Source: Phycisphaeraceae bacterium (lineage in GTDB: Bacteria > Planctomycetota > Phycisphaerae > Phycisphaerales > UBA1924). From it: 64,000 bases of DNA. Where the stretch lies: contig JACKHF010000001.1 of the NCBI GenBank assembly GCA_020639155.1, positions 1,364,001 through 1,428,000 on the forward strand. Reading direction: 5' to 3'. The translations under genes were made by a program, and so were the position numbers. The notes under the pieces are model-generated. The model ran no database searches. It was not told the origin of the DNA and worked only from the letters and a program-made list of their open reading frames with translations. Every line of letters begins with the position of its first letter. Position 1 is the first letter of the stretch. Of the stretch, positions 17,953-27,896 are shown piece by piece.

Positions 17953-19026
17953 TTAGTTGCCGAGCAGTTTCAGAATGGCAGCAGCCGCCGAAACTTGCAC
18001 AACAGGCTGTCGATCGGCGAGAAGTATCTCCAGTTTGGGCAAAAACTCGTCCTTGTGGGTATCTCCATAGACGATCGCTGCCTGTCCACGCAGAATCGGG
18101 TTTTCGTTATCCGCAAACTCATCAGCAACATATCCTCCCTGCGGCTGACCAAGCTTGGCAAGTGCCGAGGCACACGCGAGCCGGATCTCAGGCGGGTAGG
18201 GCATCCCCTGCTCGCGATGATCGATCAGATGGATGAGTTGCCGGGTGGACACCTGATCGTTCACATTGCCCACAATTTGAACTGCGAGCGCCGTTGCCTC
18301 CAGATCAGCTGCGCGAGCCGGGTACAGCGCTGCACGAATCGATTCGATCTGTTCCTGTACGCCTAGTTTGTACAAAGCTTCAGCGATCTGAAGTTCGAGC
18401 AACTTGGACTGTGCGCCGGAGAGATTCTTCCACCTCTGGCGTGCTGCATCTCGAAGCAGAGGCACAGCGGATCGGTCTTCCATCTCGCCAATCAGATACG
18501 CCACATGTGATCGCACCCGACCATCAGGAGAATCCAGCAGCAGGTCCGAGAGTGGGGTGGGATTTGCTGTCTTGCCGCAGCGCATCAACGCAAAGATCGC
18601 AGCAGATTTCACGTACGGAGACGGATCATTCACAAGTGGGCGCACCTGTTCAGCAAGCCCGACGAGTCGCTGTTGTCCCACAATCATCGCACCGACCGCT
18701 CGAACGCCCTCGTTCTCGTCGGCAAAGGCCTTTGGCAAGACCTCAACCGCGCGACTCGACTCGTGCGAGAGCGCTTCGATTGCATTAGCGCGAACCGACG
18801 CGAACTCATCCTCGGAAAGCCGCATTAACGTGAGTATCGCTTTCTCACGAAGAATAGAGTCGCGCAGCGCAGTTGAGCCTGGGTCAACCGTTTCCTTTTC
18901 AGCAGTACTTGGCGTATCAGTGCCGGATGTCGTGGCAGTTCCCTGACACCCTCCAAGGAGCACACACCCAGCAAGCACTGCCAGTTTGGATGCCGAGGCT
19001 CGGTTCTGCATATTGCGCTGCATCAT
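17953..19026 (-). CDS. HEAT-repeat lipoprotein
   Basis: The signal peptide ends in LLGG-C (Cys27), a lipobox. After a 25-residue Thr/Ser linker come about seven tandem HEAT-like helical pairs (FASVRANAIEALSHES, EGVRAVGAMIVGQQRL, SPYVKSAAIFALMRCG, DGRVRSHVAYLIGEME, and so on to VVQVSAAAAILKLLGN). These form an alpha-solenoid suited to protein binding. It is likely anchored in the outer or inner membrane facing the periplasm. The partner is unknown. Confidence 0.85.
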   Translation of the reverse strand: MMQRNMQNRASASKLAVLAGCVLLGGCQGTATTSGTDTPSTAEKETVDPGSTALRDSILREKAILTLMRLSEDEFASVRANAIEALSHESSRAVEVLPKAFADENEGVRAVGAMIVGQQRLVGLAEQVRPLVNDPSPYVKSAAIFALMRCGKTANPTPLSDLLLDSPDGRVRSHVAYLIGEMEDRSAVPLLRDAARQRWKNLSGAQSKLLELQIAEALYKLGVQEQIESIRAALYPARAADLEATALAVQIVGNVNDQVSTRQLIHLIDHREQGMPYPPEIRLACASALAKLGQPQGGYVADEFADNENPILRGQAAIVYGDTHKDEFLPKLEILLADRQPVVQVSAAAAILKLLGN

Positions 19027-19099
19027 CAGGACAATCTCCGTTGCGTTTTGTCAGATGATTCTATCGGCCCCTGCATCCAGTCAGCTGGAAATGGGTGGT

Positions 19100-20032
19100 T
19101 TATACGTCAGCCGGTGAGGGAGGTTCGATTTGTCTCGCAGCGGTTTTCTGGCGTTTAACGATTTCGCTGAGTCGTGCACTGAGACGAAAGTGCAGGAAGA
19201 GCAGGCTCGCCAGAAAGTACAACCCACTCCCAAGCGAACTCAACATAACGACAAGTGCCGCACCTGCAAACAACAGCGATTTGAATACATACGCGGAACC
19301 CGCGCCCGCTGCTGGAGGCGCTGGTGTTGGCATGGCTGCATTCATGCCAAACCAGAGAAGATGCGAAACTGTTGTAATCACAAAGGAGAGAAGCACACGA
19401 TTGGTCAGATTTCTGATCTTTGTGTCTGGTATACGACTCGCCAATGCTCGCACAGAACGCATGCCAAAGAACAGTACAAGGACGAGCGCGATGAGTATAA
19501 GCAAAGTCTGGGTTTGGAGCACCATGACACGGCCGGGCGACGGAGAACGCCACACCAGATTGCATGCTTCATTGATAACACCAATGCTCACAGCTGTTAC
19601 TACCGAGATCCGTGCGAGATGTCGCATCCGCTGCGGAGTGTCTTGCTCGATCGGATCCGGCGTGGTCAGTAGCCACCATCCGCACGCACCAAGAACACTG
19701 CAGATGTAGAAGGCAAGCTTTAAGCTGCCGGGAACAAGATTGGCAATAGCCGGAGCGATCGACGAAAGGAAAACAGCAATCACAAGGATCGCGACGATAA
19801 CCAGCAATCCAAACACAACCGCGTTTGGGATAAGCATCGCGCCACGTGCAAGTTTTCGTACATAATCTGGATCAGCGTACTCCAGCCGATCGCCACGCAT
19901 CGAGTATTTGATCGGCTCTGCGCACTCAGGGCAGACACTATCAATATCAAGTCCTGCGATGTCGTATCCGCACCGAAGGCAGAGTGTTCCCTTCGGCTCG
20001 GCTGTGAGATCGCTGTCATCGGTCTTGCCCAT
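19100..20032 (-). CDS. zinc-ribbon multi-pass membrane protein
   Basis: ATG 20032 (MGKTDDSDLT) is the first Met before the conserved part; the longer frame would run into lnt. A zinc ribbon CLRCGYDI...CPEC lies at about 20-40, followed by six or so hydrophobic segments, among them AVVFGLLVIVAILVIAVFL and LLILIALVLVLFFGM. The CxxCGYDLxGL type of zinc ribbon is widespread in planctomycete membrane proteins of unknown role. It follows lnt by 17 nt and is likely cotranscribed. Confidence 0.75.
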   Translation of the reverse strand: MGKTDDSDLTAEPKGTLCLRCGYDIAGLDIDSVCPECAEPIKYSMRGDRLEYADPDYVRKLARGAMLIPNAVVFGLLVIVAILVIAVFLSSIAPAIANLVPGSLKLAFYICSVLGACGWWLLTTPDPIEQDTPQRMRHLARISVVTAVSIGVINEACNLVWRSPSPGRVMVLQTQTLLILIALVLVLFFGMRSVRALASRIPDTKIRNLTNRVLLSFVITTVSHLLWFGMNAAMPTPAPPAAGAGSAYVFKSLLFAGAALVVMLSSLGSGLYFLASLLFLHFRLSARLSEIVKRQKTAARQIEPPSPADV

Positions 20033-20049
20033 GAAGGGAATCGTATCGC

Positions 20050-22005
20050 TTACGCCTTTGCGTCGCGTTTCCGCTTTGGAACAAGCAGCAGCGCAGTCAC
20101 ACCCACACATCCCCAGCCCCAGATGTTCCCTGTGAAGTAGTACAGCGTGTTGTGCTGGTAAACAGGCCAGTCGTACGCGAGTGCGCAAAACTCTTGAGCG
20201 GGAATCCGTTTGTGATCGCGTGGCATGCTGTGCTCGTCTCTGGGCAGATCAAGTTGATACTTGGGATTGTCGGACTCGATTACCATGGGAGGCTGCAGCA
20301 GACCGAACTCGTTGATTACGGTACTCGTGCCGGTGTTTGCAGCACGGATCATCGGCGTGCCGAGTTCGACGCAGCGCCATCGCGCGTGGAGCAGATGCCA
20401 CGCACGCGCGCGATCACTGTCGCCGAACCACCCATCGTTGGTCAGGTTCACCATGATCGCACGTCCGGACTCGCTCTTCCATCGCCCGGATCGAACGAGT
20501 CTTCGGCAGACCTCGGGCACGGTTGCCTCGAAGCAGATCGGTGTTGCAAGCTGGACGCTCTGCTGCAACGGCTCGTCCGCTTCGATATCGGTGTGTGGGA
20601 GGGTGACAGCCGAACGCCCGCGATCGAGATCGAATGACATGCCGCTGGCGCCGAACGCGAGCAGTTGTTTTTCCAGCCACTCCCAGCGCGAGATGATCGG
20701 CATCTCCTCGCCGAACGGCGTGAGCTTCAGCTTGTCGTAGTGAACCGGCTGCACCTCGCCGTGCTCGATAAGAAACGCAGCGTTGCCCATTCGGTCAAAG
20801 TCCCAGTCCCGCTTCGGGTTGTTCTGCACCGCACGAAGATTCTCGATGCTCACAGCACCAATCACAATGGGGATACCAACTTCCTGCTGGAACTGGACAA
20901 GTCTGTCGTGCCACCATGTCTCGGGAAGCTGCGTTCCATCGTCGAACTTCCAGCCCATGTTGGCTTCGCGTTGCACACGCACCGCGTCCGGCGAGAGCGT
21001 GAGCCCGGGGAACATGGTCTCGGGCCAGATGATCATCTGGACGGGGGGATGCGGTGACTTGGGTGGATCTTGTGACTCGAACGTCCTGGTTGTTCCGTCG
21101 TCAAACTCGGCAACAAAGGGCTTGATGGTTGTTGCGTTCTCGATGGCACGCTTCGTCATGTCAATGTAGCGTTCAAGGTCGCGCGCACGATCGATCGCTT
21201 TCCACTGCATCTTCTGCGACATGGGAAGATTTGTTTGCAGAATGATGACGGTCGAGCGTGGAAACTGTGTGAGCGTCTCCTGTCTGAGAATCCACGCGCC
21301 GATCGAGTCGACCGCGAGTATCAATGGAACACCAGCAAGGCACAGCCCGATCAATGCACGACACACGAGTTTCTTTCTTAAAGGTTGGCTTTGTGGCGCA
21401 CGTTTGCGGTTGTGCCAGATTGACAGTGCAATCGCACTCGGCACACACGCCATAGCGCCAACAAAGTAGATGCCGCCGAGCGAACCGAAGAGCCGGAACG
21501 CGCTCGAATCAATCGTCGGCACGCCGAGAAAGTACCACGGGTACCCGCCCATGATGATGCGTCCTCGCAGCATCTCTGCACACGCCCACGCGATCGGAAG
21601 CATGATCCAGATCGGCAGTTTCGGATGCTTGCGCATCACCGTGCCGAAGATCAGCACGAACATCCCCGTGTATAGCGACAGCACCAGCACCAATGGCGGA
21701 AATCCCAGCATCGACACGTCGCTGATCCACCAGTGCGTGTACGACCACAACGGGATTGAGCCGATCGCAGCTCCCAGTGCGCGATAGCGAAGATTTCCCG
21801 GGACGAGCGCGCACCATCCGAGTGGGAAAGGAGCCAGCAGCGCCAGAACCCACAGGAACACCTGCGGGCCACCAGCACTTGGAAGCGAGAGACCGTACAG
21901 CAGCGCGTACGCAAGCCCGCACACAGCGCCCCGTATCATGGCGCGTGCACCGGACAATCGGCGTGTGTCATCGGCATGTGCAGAGGATGACGGCGCGGAG
22001 TTCAT
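20050..22005 (-). CDS. lnt: apolipoprotein N-acyltransferase
   Basis: Lnt adds the third acyl chain to lipoproteins in the inner membrane, fitting the many lipoproteins in this window. The N-terminal 240 residues contain multiple membrane helices (VFLWVLALLAPFPLGW, VLVLSLYTGMFVLIFG). The nitrilase-like domain carries the catalytic triad: Glu in WPETMFPG (about 328), Lys in YDKLKLTPFGEE (about 421) and Cys in PICFEATVPEV (about 488). At 651 aa it is longer than E. coli Lnt (512), mainly through inserts between Glu and Lys. The start ATG overlaps the accD stop (ATGA). Confidence 0.93.
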   Translation of the reverse strand: MNSAPSSSAHADDTRRLSGARAMIRGAVCGLAYALLYGLSLPSAGGPQVFLWVLALLAPFPLGWCALVPGNLRYRALGAAIGSIPLWSYTHWWISDVSMLGFPPLVLVLSLYTGMFVLIFGTVMRKHPKLPIWIMLPIAWACAEMLRGRIIMGGYPWYFLGVPTIDSSAFRLFGSLGGIYFVGAMACVPSAIALSIWHNRKRAPQSQPLRKKLVCRALIGLCLAGVPLILAVDSIGAWILRQETLTQFPRSTVIILQTNLPMSQKMQWKAIDRARDLERYIDMTKRAIENATTIKPFVAEFDDGTTRTFESQDPPKSPHPPVQMIIWPETMFPGLTLSPDAVRVQREANMGWKFDDGTQLPETWWHDRLVQFQQEVGIPIVIGAVSIENLRAVQNNPKRDWDFDRMGNAAFLIEHGEVQPVHYDKLKLTPFGEEMPIISRWEWLEKQLLAFGASGMSFDLDRGRSAVTLPHTDIEADEPLQQSVQLATPICFEATVPEVCRRLVRSGRWKSESGRAIMVNLTNDGWFGDSDRARAWHLLHARWRCVELGTPMIRAANTGTSTVINEFGLLQPPMVIESDNPKYQLDLPRDEHSMPRDHKRIPAQEFCALAYDWPVYQHNTLYYFTGNIWGWGCVGVTALLLVPKRKRDAKA

Positions 22006-22844
22006 CGACCAGAGTAGTCGATGATGCGCGCGATCTCGGTTCGGAGTTGGTCACGTTTGACCACGCGATCAACCATGCCGCCGCCGAGCAGGAACTCGGA
22101 CCGCTGGAACCCCTCGGGCAGTTCCTGGCGGATGGTCTGGCGGATCACGCGCGGGCCGGCGAACCCGATGAGCGCCTTGGGCTCAGCAAGGATCACGTCA
22201 CCCAGCATGGCAAACGACGCTGTCACGCCGCCGGTGGTCGGGTCGGTCAGGACTGAGATGAACAGTCCGCCCTCGTCGTCAAGCCTTGCAAGAGCTGCGC
22301 TGGTCTTTGCCATCTGCATAAGACTGAGTCCAGCCTCCTGCATGCGTGCGCCGCCGGAGCACGACACGACGATCAACGGCAGGTTTTCTTTGGTTGCGTG
22401 CTCGATAGAGCGGGTCAGCGTCTCGCCGACGACCGACCCCATCGATCCCATCATGAACTCAAGATCGAGGCATGCGAGCATCGCGCTGCGACCTTTGATG
22501 AACGCGGTGCCCGCGACGATCGCGTCGGTGCGTCCTGTCTTGATCTGTTCCGCTTTGATGCGATCGGGATAGGCCTTCAGATCGCGGAACTTGAGTGGGT
22601 CGGCAGATTCAAGATTCCCGAACATGCGGACGAACGATCCGGTGTCCGCGAGTTGGCGGACGCGTTCGACAGCGCCGATGCGGAAGTGGTGCTCACACTC
22701 CGGGCAGACGTGGAGATTTGCTTCCATCTGCTTGCGATAGATCATCTGTGAGCAGTCGGGGCAGCGAAGCCAGAGCCCTTCCGGGATTGCGGCTCGCTTG
22801 GCCTGCTTGACGTCTGTCCATGTACGCGGGGCGAGTTGTGTCAT
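22002..22844 (-). CDS. accD: acetyl-CoA carboxylase carboxyltransferase subunit beta
   Basis: The four-Cys zinc ribbon (Cys28, 31, 47, 50) is followed by the carboxyltransferase fold with GSMGSVVGETLTRSIEHA, VVSCSGGARMQEAG and TDPTTGGVTASFAMLGD. With AccA it transfers carboxyl from biotin to acetyl-CoA in the first step of fatty-acid synthesis. At 280 aa it is normal length. Pairing with lnt in a 4-nt overlap joins lipid precursor supply with lipoprotein acylation. Confidence 0.95.
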   Translation of the reverse strand: MTQLAPRTWTDVKQAKRAAIPEGLWLRCPDCSQMIYRKQMEANLHVCPECEHHFRIGAVERVRQLADTGSFVRMFGNLESADPLKFRDLKAYPDRIKAEQIKTGRTDAIVAGTAFIKGRSAMLACLDLEFMMGSMGSVVGETLTRSIEHATKENLPLIVVSCSGGARMQEAGLSLMQMAKTSAALARLDDEGGLFISVLTDPTTGGVTASFAMLGDVILAEPKALIGFAGPRVIRQTIRQELPEGFQRSEFLLGGGMVDRVVKRDQLRTEIARIIDYSGR

Positions 22845-23305
22845 TGTCTATTTGATTCCTCAACGACAGATGTGTGTCGCGATGCCCCCATCGATGCGCC
22901 AGCCGGAAGATTCTGCCAGCAGGGGCTGATTGTTGGCCTCCCGATCCGGAATTCGAGCCTGAGCCGGATTCCTCGGGTCGGTACCCATTATTGTCGGCAA
23001 GCCGGACTTGGTTTCACGATGTATCGGACGTCAAGTTCTATGGGCATTGTGCTGTTTCAGGCAACTTCACTTGTGTCGAACAGCACAAACCGGTACTTAG
23101 GAACGAGGTTGACGGAGCATGTTCGATTGACACATAGCCCAAATAAAATACGAACATATAAGCCGGCTAACAAAACATAAAACATACAGGATATCGCCAA
23201 TCTTCAAACTTCCTTCTATGTACAGCCATTCTTGAAATATGTAGTATGGTCTGGACTGGCTTGTGTTGGTATGAAAACAAACCTTGGTTATGGAGGTACG
23301 ACATC
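22845..23305. other. divergent intergenic region
   Basis: This 461-bp region lies between leftward accD and the rightward secreted Ig-like protein gene. The part from about 23,130 to 23,260 is AT-rich compared with the surroundings and is the likeliest place for promoters. The last 15 bases carry the GGAGG of the downstream gene. No gene is supported here. Confidence 0.4.
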
Positions 23306-25036
23306 ATGAAGAAAATGCTCTGTGTCATTGCGGGATGCATTTTTTTTGCAGTTGCAACGCTTCCTTCCCGCGCCCAGACCGTTGTGAACTTTGGGCCAAA
23401 GAAAACATATTTACACTGCAATCAGGACCCGAATGCGAACGATCCACTGATTATCAATCTAGGCTCATCGGGCTTCTTTGTTGGTGAGCGCATCCGGATT
23501 CGCACACTCGGTGCTTTTCTCTGGAACTCGGGCAATCCTTTGCTTACCGGCTCGGACGCGACCGCTATTTTCTCGTCGACAACCAACATTCTGAACAAGC
23601 CACAACCGGATCGAGTGCCCGACAAGATTCCGTGCGGAGCACCACAGTTCACGACGCCACTCACGTTCCACGGCGGCGAATCGACGAATATCGATCATGA
23701 TTTTCGTTGCACTGACATCATCGTCAAGATTCCGCCGGGAGCCGGTGGCAGTGTGCCGTATCTGGTGTGTTCACCGTACGACGAGTTTTTCGGCGACAAC
23801 GTGCATGAGCCAAACAACACTTTTCAGATTGAAATTAGCCATCAACCGCCGACATCGGTTTCCGTCGGAGCATCATCAACGCTCGTGTGCCCGGGATCAA
23901 GTATCACGCTGACAGCAAACGGTGGAGATGGCGGAACAATCCGCTGGTATGCAAGCAGCACGTGCAGCGGCACACAGCTGGGTACAGGATCAAGCATTAA
24001 CGTCATTGTAAACGGATCTGGCACAATCACAGCACGCTCGGTCTCGCCCAGCGGATTAACAAGCAACTGTGCAAACGTGTCCATCGATGTTATCCAGCCG
24101 CCGACCGCTCCGACTGCCGTTCAACCACCCCCAACGTGTGTTGGGCAGACTGTGCTGCTTCGTGCGACAAACACGGGAGGCAACACGGTGTACTGGTACA
24201 ACTCCTGTGGCGGCGCACAGGTTGGGATTGGAGCAACACTGCCCGTGCAGGCGACTGCTGGTGCAACCTATGTTGCGCGCACTCGCAACTCATGTAATCA
24301 GTTCAGCCTATGCTCTAATCAGATCACGCTTAGCACACTGCCACCACCGGCATCAGTAACGATTGCGCCAACAGTGACAAGTGTCTGCGAAGGCCAACCG
24401 GTGACATTGACAGCGTTTGGGACCAGCGGGCAGCAGGTGCGCTGGTATCGAAATTCGAACTGCTCGGGGACACCGTTTGCAACCGGGCCTGTGGTTCAGG
24501 ACTTCCCAACAACAACCACAACATACACTGCGCACACCAATGCCGGGCAATGCGGAGTCGGTCCGTGCTCGAATGCCGTGACTGTAAGTGTGAATACGTC
24601 CGTGAACGCGGGGCAGACGGTACCACAGAATGCTCTTGGTTGTCCGGGCGGATCAGTGACATTCTCTGTCAACCCTGTTGGCTCGCCGCCGTACTCGTTC
24701 CAGTGGCTCTTTGAGGGAAGCCCGATTACCCCGGGAGCAGGTATTTCCGGTATCAACACAAGCATGTTGCAGCTGCAGAACACTCAGTTATCCCAGGCTG
24801 GCATGTACTCATGCCGAGTGACCAGTGTGTGCGGCGTTGATATAAGTACGCCCGGTGAACTTCGAACATGTTATGCCGATTGCGACTGCAATCTGACACT
24901 CAATATCTTTGACTACGTCTGCTACGGCAACGCGTATGCAAATGCTGATCCATATGCCGATTGTGATGGCAGCGGAACGCTCAACATCTTTGATTACATC
25001 TGCTTTGGCAACGAGTATTCGGCGGGGTGCCAGTAA
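23306..25036 (+). CDS. secreted multi-Ig-like protein with dockerin-like tail
   Basis: ATG 23306 has GGAGG 9 nt upstream and starts a signal peptide (MKKMLCVIAGCIFFAVATL, cleavage after SRA23). The 576-aa protein has an N-terminal domain of about 185 residues. Then come three homologous Ig-like repeats, each with a Cys-containing opening (VCPGSSITLTANGG / TCVGQTVLLRATN / VCEGQPVTLTAFG) and a RWY or YWY core, then a fourth classical Ig domain (FQWLFEGSPI...QAGMYSCRVTSVCG). The tail has two calcium-loop-like motifs (DCDCNLTLNIFDYVCYGN and DCDGSGTLNIFDYICFGN). The likely role is a cell-surface or matrix adhesin-like protein. Confidence 0.85.
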   Translation: MKKMLCVIAGCIFFAVATLPSRAQTVVNFGPKKTYLHCNQDPNANDPLIINLGSSGFFVGERIRIRTLGAFLWNSGNPLLTGSDATAIFSSTTNILNKPQPDRVPDKIPCGAPQFTTPLTFHGGESTNIDHDFRCTDIIVKIPPGAGGSVPYLVCSPYDEFFGDNVHEPNNTFQIEISHQPPTSVSVGASSTLVCPGSSITLTANGGDGGTIRWYASSTCSGTQLGTGSSINVIVNGSGTITARSVSPSGLTSNCANVSIDVIQPPTAPTAVQPPPTCVGQTVLLRATNTGGNTVYWYNSCGGAQVGIGATLPVQATAGATYVARTRNSCNQFSLCSNQITLSTLPPPASVTIAPTVTSVCEGQPVTLTAFGTSGQQVRWYRNSNCSGTPFATGPVVQDFPTTTTTYTAHTNAGQCGVGPCSNAVTVSVNTSVNAGQTVPQNALGCPGGSVTFSVNPVGSPPYSFQWLFEGSPITPGAGISGINTSMLQLQNTQLSQAGMYSCRVTSVCGVDISTPGELRTCYADCDCNLTLNIFDYVCYGNAYANADPYADCDGSGTLNIFDYICFGNEYSAGCQ

Positions 25037-25067
25037 ACGGCATCCAAACTCCACCAAGTAGAAACAA

Positions 25068-25101
25068 ACAACACCCAGCGATCAACCTCGCTGGGTGTTG
25101 T
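25068..25101. terminator. hairpin terminator between convergent genes
   Basis: A 13-bp perfect stem (acaacacccagcg/cgctgggtgttgt) with an 8-nt loop lies between the convergent Ig-like gene and the YcfL-like gene. On the minus strand the stem is followed by TTGTTTCTA, so it best fits termination of the lipoprotein operon. It may also slow plus-strand transcripts. Confidence 0.75.
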
Positions 25102-25122
25102 GCTCTGAGGTGAGCGAGGTGA

Positions 25123-25542
25123 TTAGCGCCCCGGTCTGATTTCCAGGCGCCAGTCGGTCGCGGTGTTGTCGAGAGCGGTGCCGGTGAGTTGGACCTCGGT
25201 CCGCACGGGCAACTGCACCATGCGCCAGCCCGTTTGCTGTCGCAGTTCGATTCCGTTATCGTCATAGAACAGGAACCGGTACTGCACGTTCGGCTCCGTT
25301 GAGTTGGTTGTTGCACGGACAGGCACAACGACGCGCAGGATGCTTCGCGATGCGTCGACGATCGGGCCGCGCGTCACGATGTACTTGTTCAGTGGCGGAT
25401 CGACGGTGATCTTCGGATACGCGTCGACACTCAGCAGGTCGGCCCCAGCAGAAGCCGGCGCTTTGGGATTCGGCGCGCATGCGCTGAGCCCTGCGATCAT
25501 TACAATCGCGCACCCGGTTGTCATCAAACGTGTATGTGTCAT
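25123..25542 (-). CDS. YcfL-like (DUF1425) lipoprotein
   Basis: Lipobox GLSA-C (Cys22), then a beta-sandwich of about 100 residues typical of the YcfL/DUF1425 family (VPVRATTNSTEPNVQYRFLF, DDNGIEL, W near the end). In E. coli ycfL lies directly upstream of lpoB, and here too the gene is linked to LpoB-like genes, which supports the assignment. It is the last gene of the operon; ATG 25542 overlaps the upstream stop in an ATGA. Confidence 0.8.
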   Translation of the reverse strand: MTHTRLMTTGCAIVMIAGLSACAPNPKAPASAGADLLSVDAYPKITVDPPLNKYIVTRGPIVDASRSILRVVVPVRATTNSTEPNVQYRFLFYDDNGIELRQQTGWRMVQLPVRTEVQLTGTALDNTATDWRLEIRPGR

Positions 25543-27269
25543 GGTGTTCTCCCATTGTGTGGTGATTCAAATGCTGCGCGCTGATCTGCAATCTGTCGTT
25601 GCAGATCGCGCACGCGCGAGGTTCTTCCCTTGTACGGCGGATGGTCTGTGCAGAAAAGATACACCGCGCCAGCGGTTCCGTTCAGTGGGGGCACGAGCGA
25701 GTCGCCGCCCTCAAGTATGTGAGCTTTCTGCATGCCCGCGAGATCATCGATGCGCAGCGTGATGCCCTCGTCCCTGTACAGATTCTCAAGATCGACGAGC
25801 GAGAAATCGTGAAGGAATCCCGCAGCCTGATAGTCGCGCAGCACATCGAGCGTTGGCACGCGCACATCTCGCCCGCCAAGAATATATGGAAGCTCACTCC
25901 CGTCCGGGGCGCCGTCGATCACGTCGTTGCGATATCGCACGGCAGTTGTGCTTGGTGCTCCGTAGCCGCGATCATCGGGCAGTCTGATATATCGCAGCGA
26001 GAGCCTGCTTCCTGTGATTTGCGTGTGCTTCTCGGCGTGCGCCTGCAACCCGACCAGTGTGATTGATTCGCGAAGATTGGGGAGCGAGAGCGTGACATCG
26101 ACATTGCCCTGCGGGAGTTGCAATGGCACGATGTATGTCCGCTGCGGTGCAAGCTCGTTGTATCGTGTATCAGCGGACGCACTTGCACGCATCATCGACC
26201 CGAGAATCGCAACTCCAAGACCAACAAGTCGCGCTTCGTCGTCCTTTGCTTGCGTTGCGACGATAAACCCGCCGGTCTGCATCAGCTGCCCGATGGTGCT
26301 CTTGGCGACGCGCACATCCTCAAGATTGTTCCACGTGTGGTCGGCCGCGAGCATGTTGGAGTCCATCGCAACGGGCACCTGCATGGCTGTGCCAGCACTC
26401 ACCTGCACGCCGATTGGGTAGTTGTCGCTGCTGGTGCGTGCGACGAATCGTGCGAGCGCGCCGTCGGGGCCGAAGTTCCGCTTTGCAGGGCCTCGACCCG
26501 CATCGATCACCAGCACCATGTTTGTGCGCACGTCGTTGAGTTGATCGACAACAGATTGCAATGCAGGGTTGAACCGCGCTGCCTTTGCAAAGTTGTCGCG
26601 CGCCTCGTCCGGGCGATTCAGCGCGATCGCGGAGATGCCCGTGAGCATATACCCGAGCGTGAAGTTGGTCTCGATCGGCTGATACCCCGTATCGAGCGCC
26701 GCATCATTCTCATTGAGATCTCGAACGAGATCGAGCCCGTCCTTCCGGTCGCCTTTCTCGTTGTCGCCGAAGTCCTTCAGCAGAAACAGGCTCTGCGATG
26801 CGCTGGCCCGCGCATTGCCCCAATCATCGAGCATCGCCTTCTGTATTGCGATGTAGGCGTATGCCTGCGCCTGCTCGAACGGCTCGCCCTTCCATATCTT
26901 CACGCCCTCGTTGAACACGACGGACGCGGTGGTGCGATCGGCGTTGAGCCCCTGCACTCGTAGCAGGTCGTAAAGCTCGTTAGCAATATTCTCCACTTCG
27001 CGAGGTCTGCCATCGGCGAGCCCAGCCATCAGTAAGCGCAGCCGATCGAGCACATAGCTGCGGTTGCGACGATCGTCGGACATCGTGCGCGCAAGCTCGA
27101 TACGCGCGGGGCCGTACCGACCATCCTCGAACAGCGAGAGTCCGCGCATGGTTGATCGTGAGCTTCTGTTGCTCGCGCACGCGCTCAATGAGACTGCAAC
27201 ACACATCACCGCGACAGCACGCACGATGCGCGTGGTAGTCGAAGCGTGTTGTGTGCGTGTGCGTGCCAT
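25539..27269 (-). CDS. COG3014-like lipoprotein with TPR-like N-terminal part
   Basis: The signal peptide ends LSA-C (Cys31). Residues about 45-260 are helical and repeat-like (GLSLFEDGRYGPARIELA, ARASASQSLFLLKDF, DEARDNFAKAARFNPALQ), resembling TPRs. The C-terminal half is beta-rich. Length and layout match a conserved lipoprotein family (COG3014) that in gamma-proteobacteria sits beside lpoB/ycfL; this assignment is from memory. The C-terminal 30 residues are charged. It probably acts with the neighbouring lipoproteins at the outer membrane on peptidoglycan synthase control, but that is inference. Confidence 0.75.
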   Translation of the reverse strand: MARTRTQHASTTTRIVRAVAVMCVAVSLSACASNRSSRSTMRGLSLFEDGRYGPARIELARTMSDDRRNRSYVLDRLRLLMAGLADGRPREVENIANELYDLLRVQGLNADRTTASVVFNEGVKIWKGEPFEQAQAYAYIAIQKAMLDDWGNARASASQSLFLLKDFGDNEKGDRKDGLDLVRDLNENDAALDTGYQPIETNFTLGYMLTGISAIALNRPDEARDNFAKAARFNPALQSVVDQLNDVRTNMVLVIDAGRGPAKRNFGPDGALARFVARTSSDNYPIGVQVSAGTAMQVPVAMDSNMLAADHTWNNLEDVRVAKSTIGQLMQTGGFIVATQAKDDEARLVGLGVAILGSMMRASASADTRYNELAPQRTYIVPLQLPQGNVDVTLSLPNLRESITLVGLQAHAEKHTQITGSRLSLRYIRLPDDRGYGAPSTTAVRYRNDVIDGAPDGSELPYILGGRDVRVPTLDVLRDYQAAGFLHDFSLVDLENLYRDEGITLRIDDLAGMQKAHILEGGDSLVPPLNGTAGAVYLFCTDHPPYKGRTSRVRDLQRQIADQRAAFESPHNGRTP

Positions 27270-27285
27270 GAAAAGCGGATTTAAA

Positions 27286-27852
27286 TCAGTTGTACGAGCG
27301 TCCCCGGGCGACGCGCTTGAACTCGACCTCGTCTGTCCACACGAGACTGCCAGTGGAAATATCGGTGATGCGGAACTCAGAGATGTACGCGTCGGTGCGA
27401 TGCTGCTGGCCGGAACGTGTGAGCGAGTGCAGAGTGGCGGTCATCTCGTGCGTTGGCGCTCGTGCAGCGAACGCGTTTGCTTCGATCTCGCCCGATGCTT
27501 TGCCCTCAGCTTCAAACTGTTTCGGAATGACAAACCAGATCTGTTTCTGCCGTGACAGCCCTGACTGCAGCGCATGCGTGCGCACACGCTGAATCCACAG
27601 CCACTGCTCGCCCTCGGGGATGACATCGCTGGTGAGATTCAGCACGCGATTGACCGCGACGATGATCGGCTCGGAACTTGCATCGCGCGACGCGAGAAAA
27701 TCGGAATCGAGCAGTTTCTGTGAGACCTCGGTCGTGCCATAGTCGAGATCGTCAACGGTCATGCGTGTGGTGCCCGTGCCGTGGGATTGCGCGCACGAGA
27801 CAAGGACGAACCCGATGAGAGCACACGGTATCAGCATGAGTGCAGAGCGCAT
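27286..27852 (-). CDS. LpoB-like penicillin-binding protein activator (copy b)
   Basis: Lipobox VLVS-C (Cys20). After a short linker the domain follows the LpoB pattern: a first helix DYGTTEVSQKLLDSDFLA, the strand PIIVAVNRVLNLTSDVI, a helix with RVRTHALQSG, and a late DISTGSLVWTDEVEFKR strand. E. coli LpoB is an outer-membrane lipoprotein that activates PBP1b. It lies 44 nt after copy a and 16 nt before the COG3014-like gene. Confidence 0.75.
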   Translation of the reverse strand: MRSALMLIPCALIGFVLVSCAQSHGTGTTRMTVDDLDYGTTEVSQKLLDSDFLASRDASSEPIIVAVNRVLNLTSDVIPEGEQWLWIQRVRTHALQSGLSRQKQIWFVIPKQFEAEGKASGEIEANAFAARAPTHEMTATLHSLTRSGQQHRTDAYISEFRITDISTGSLVWTDEVEFKRVARGRSYN

Positions 27853-27896
27853 CGAGTGTCTCCAGAAGAGTGTTCAACGCGTCGAGATTTGATGAT

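Noticed and set aside
26118..26963. 281-codon plus-strand frame opposite the COG3014-like gene
   Set aside because: Antisense shadow of a lipoprotein gene with clear signal peptide and operon context.
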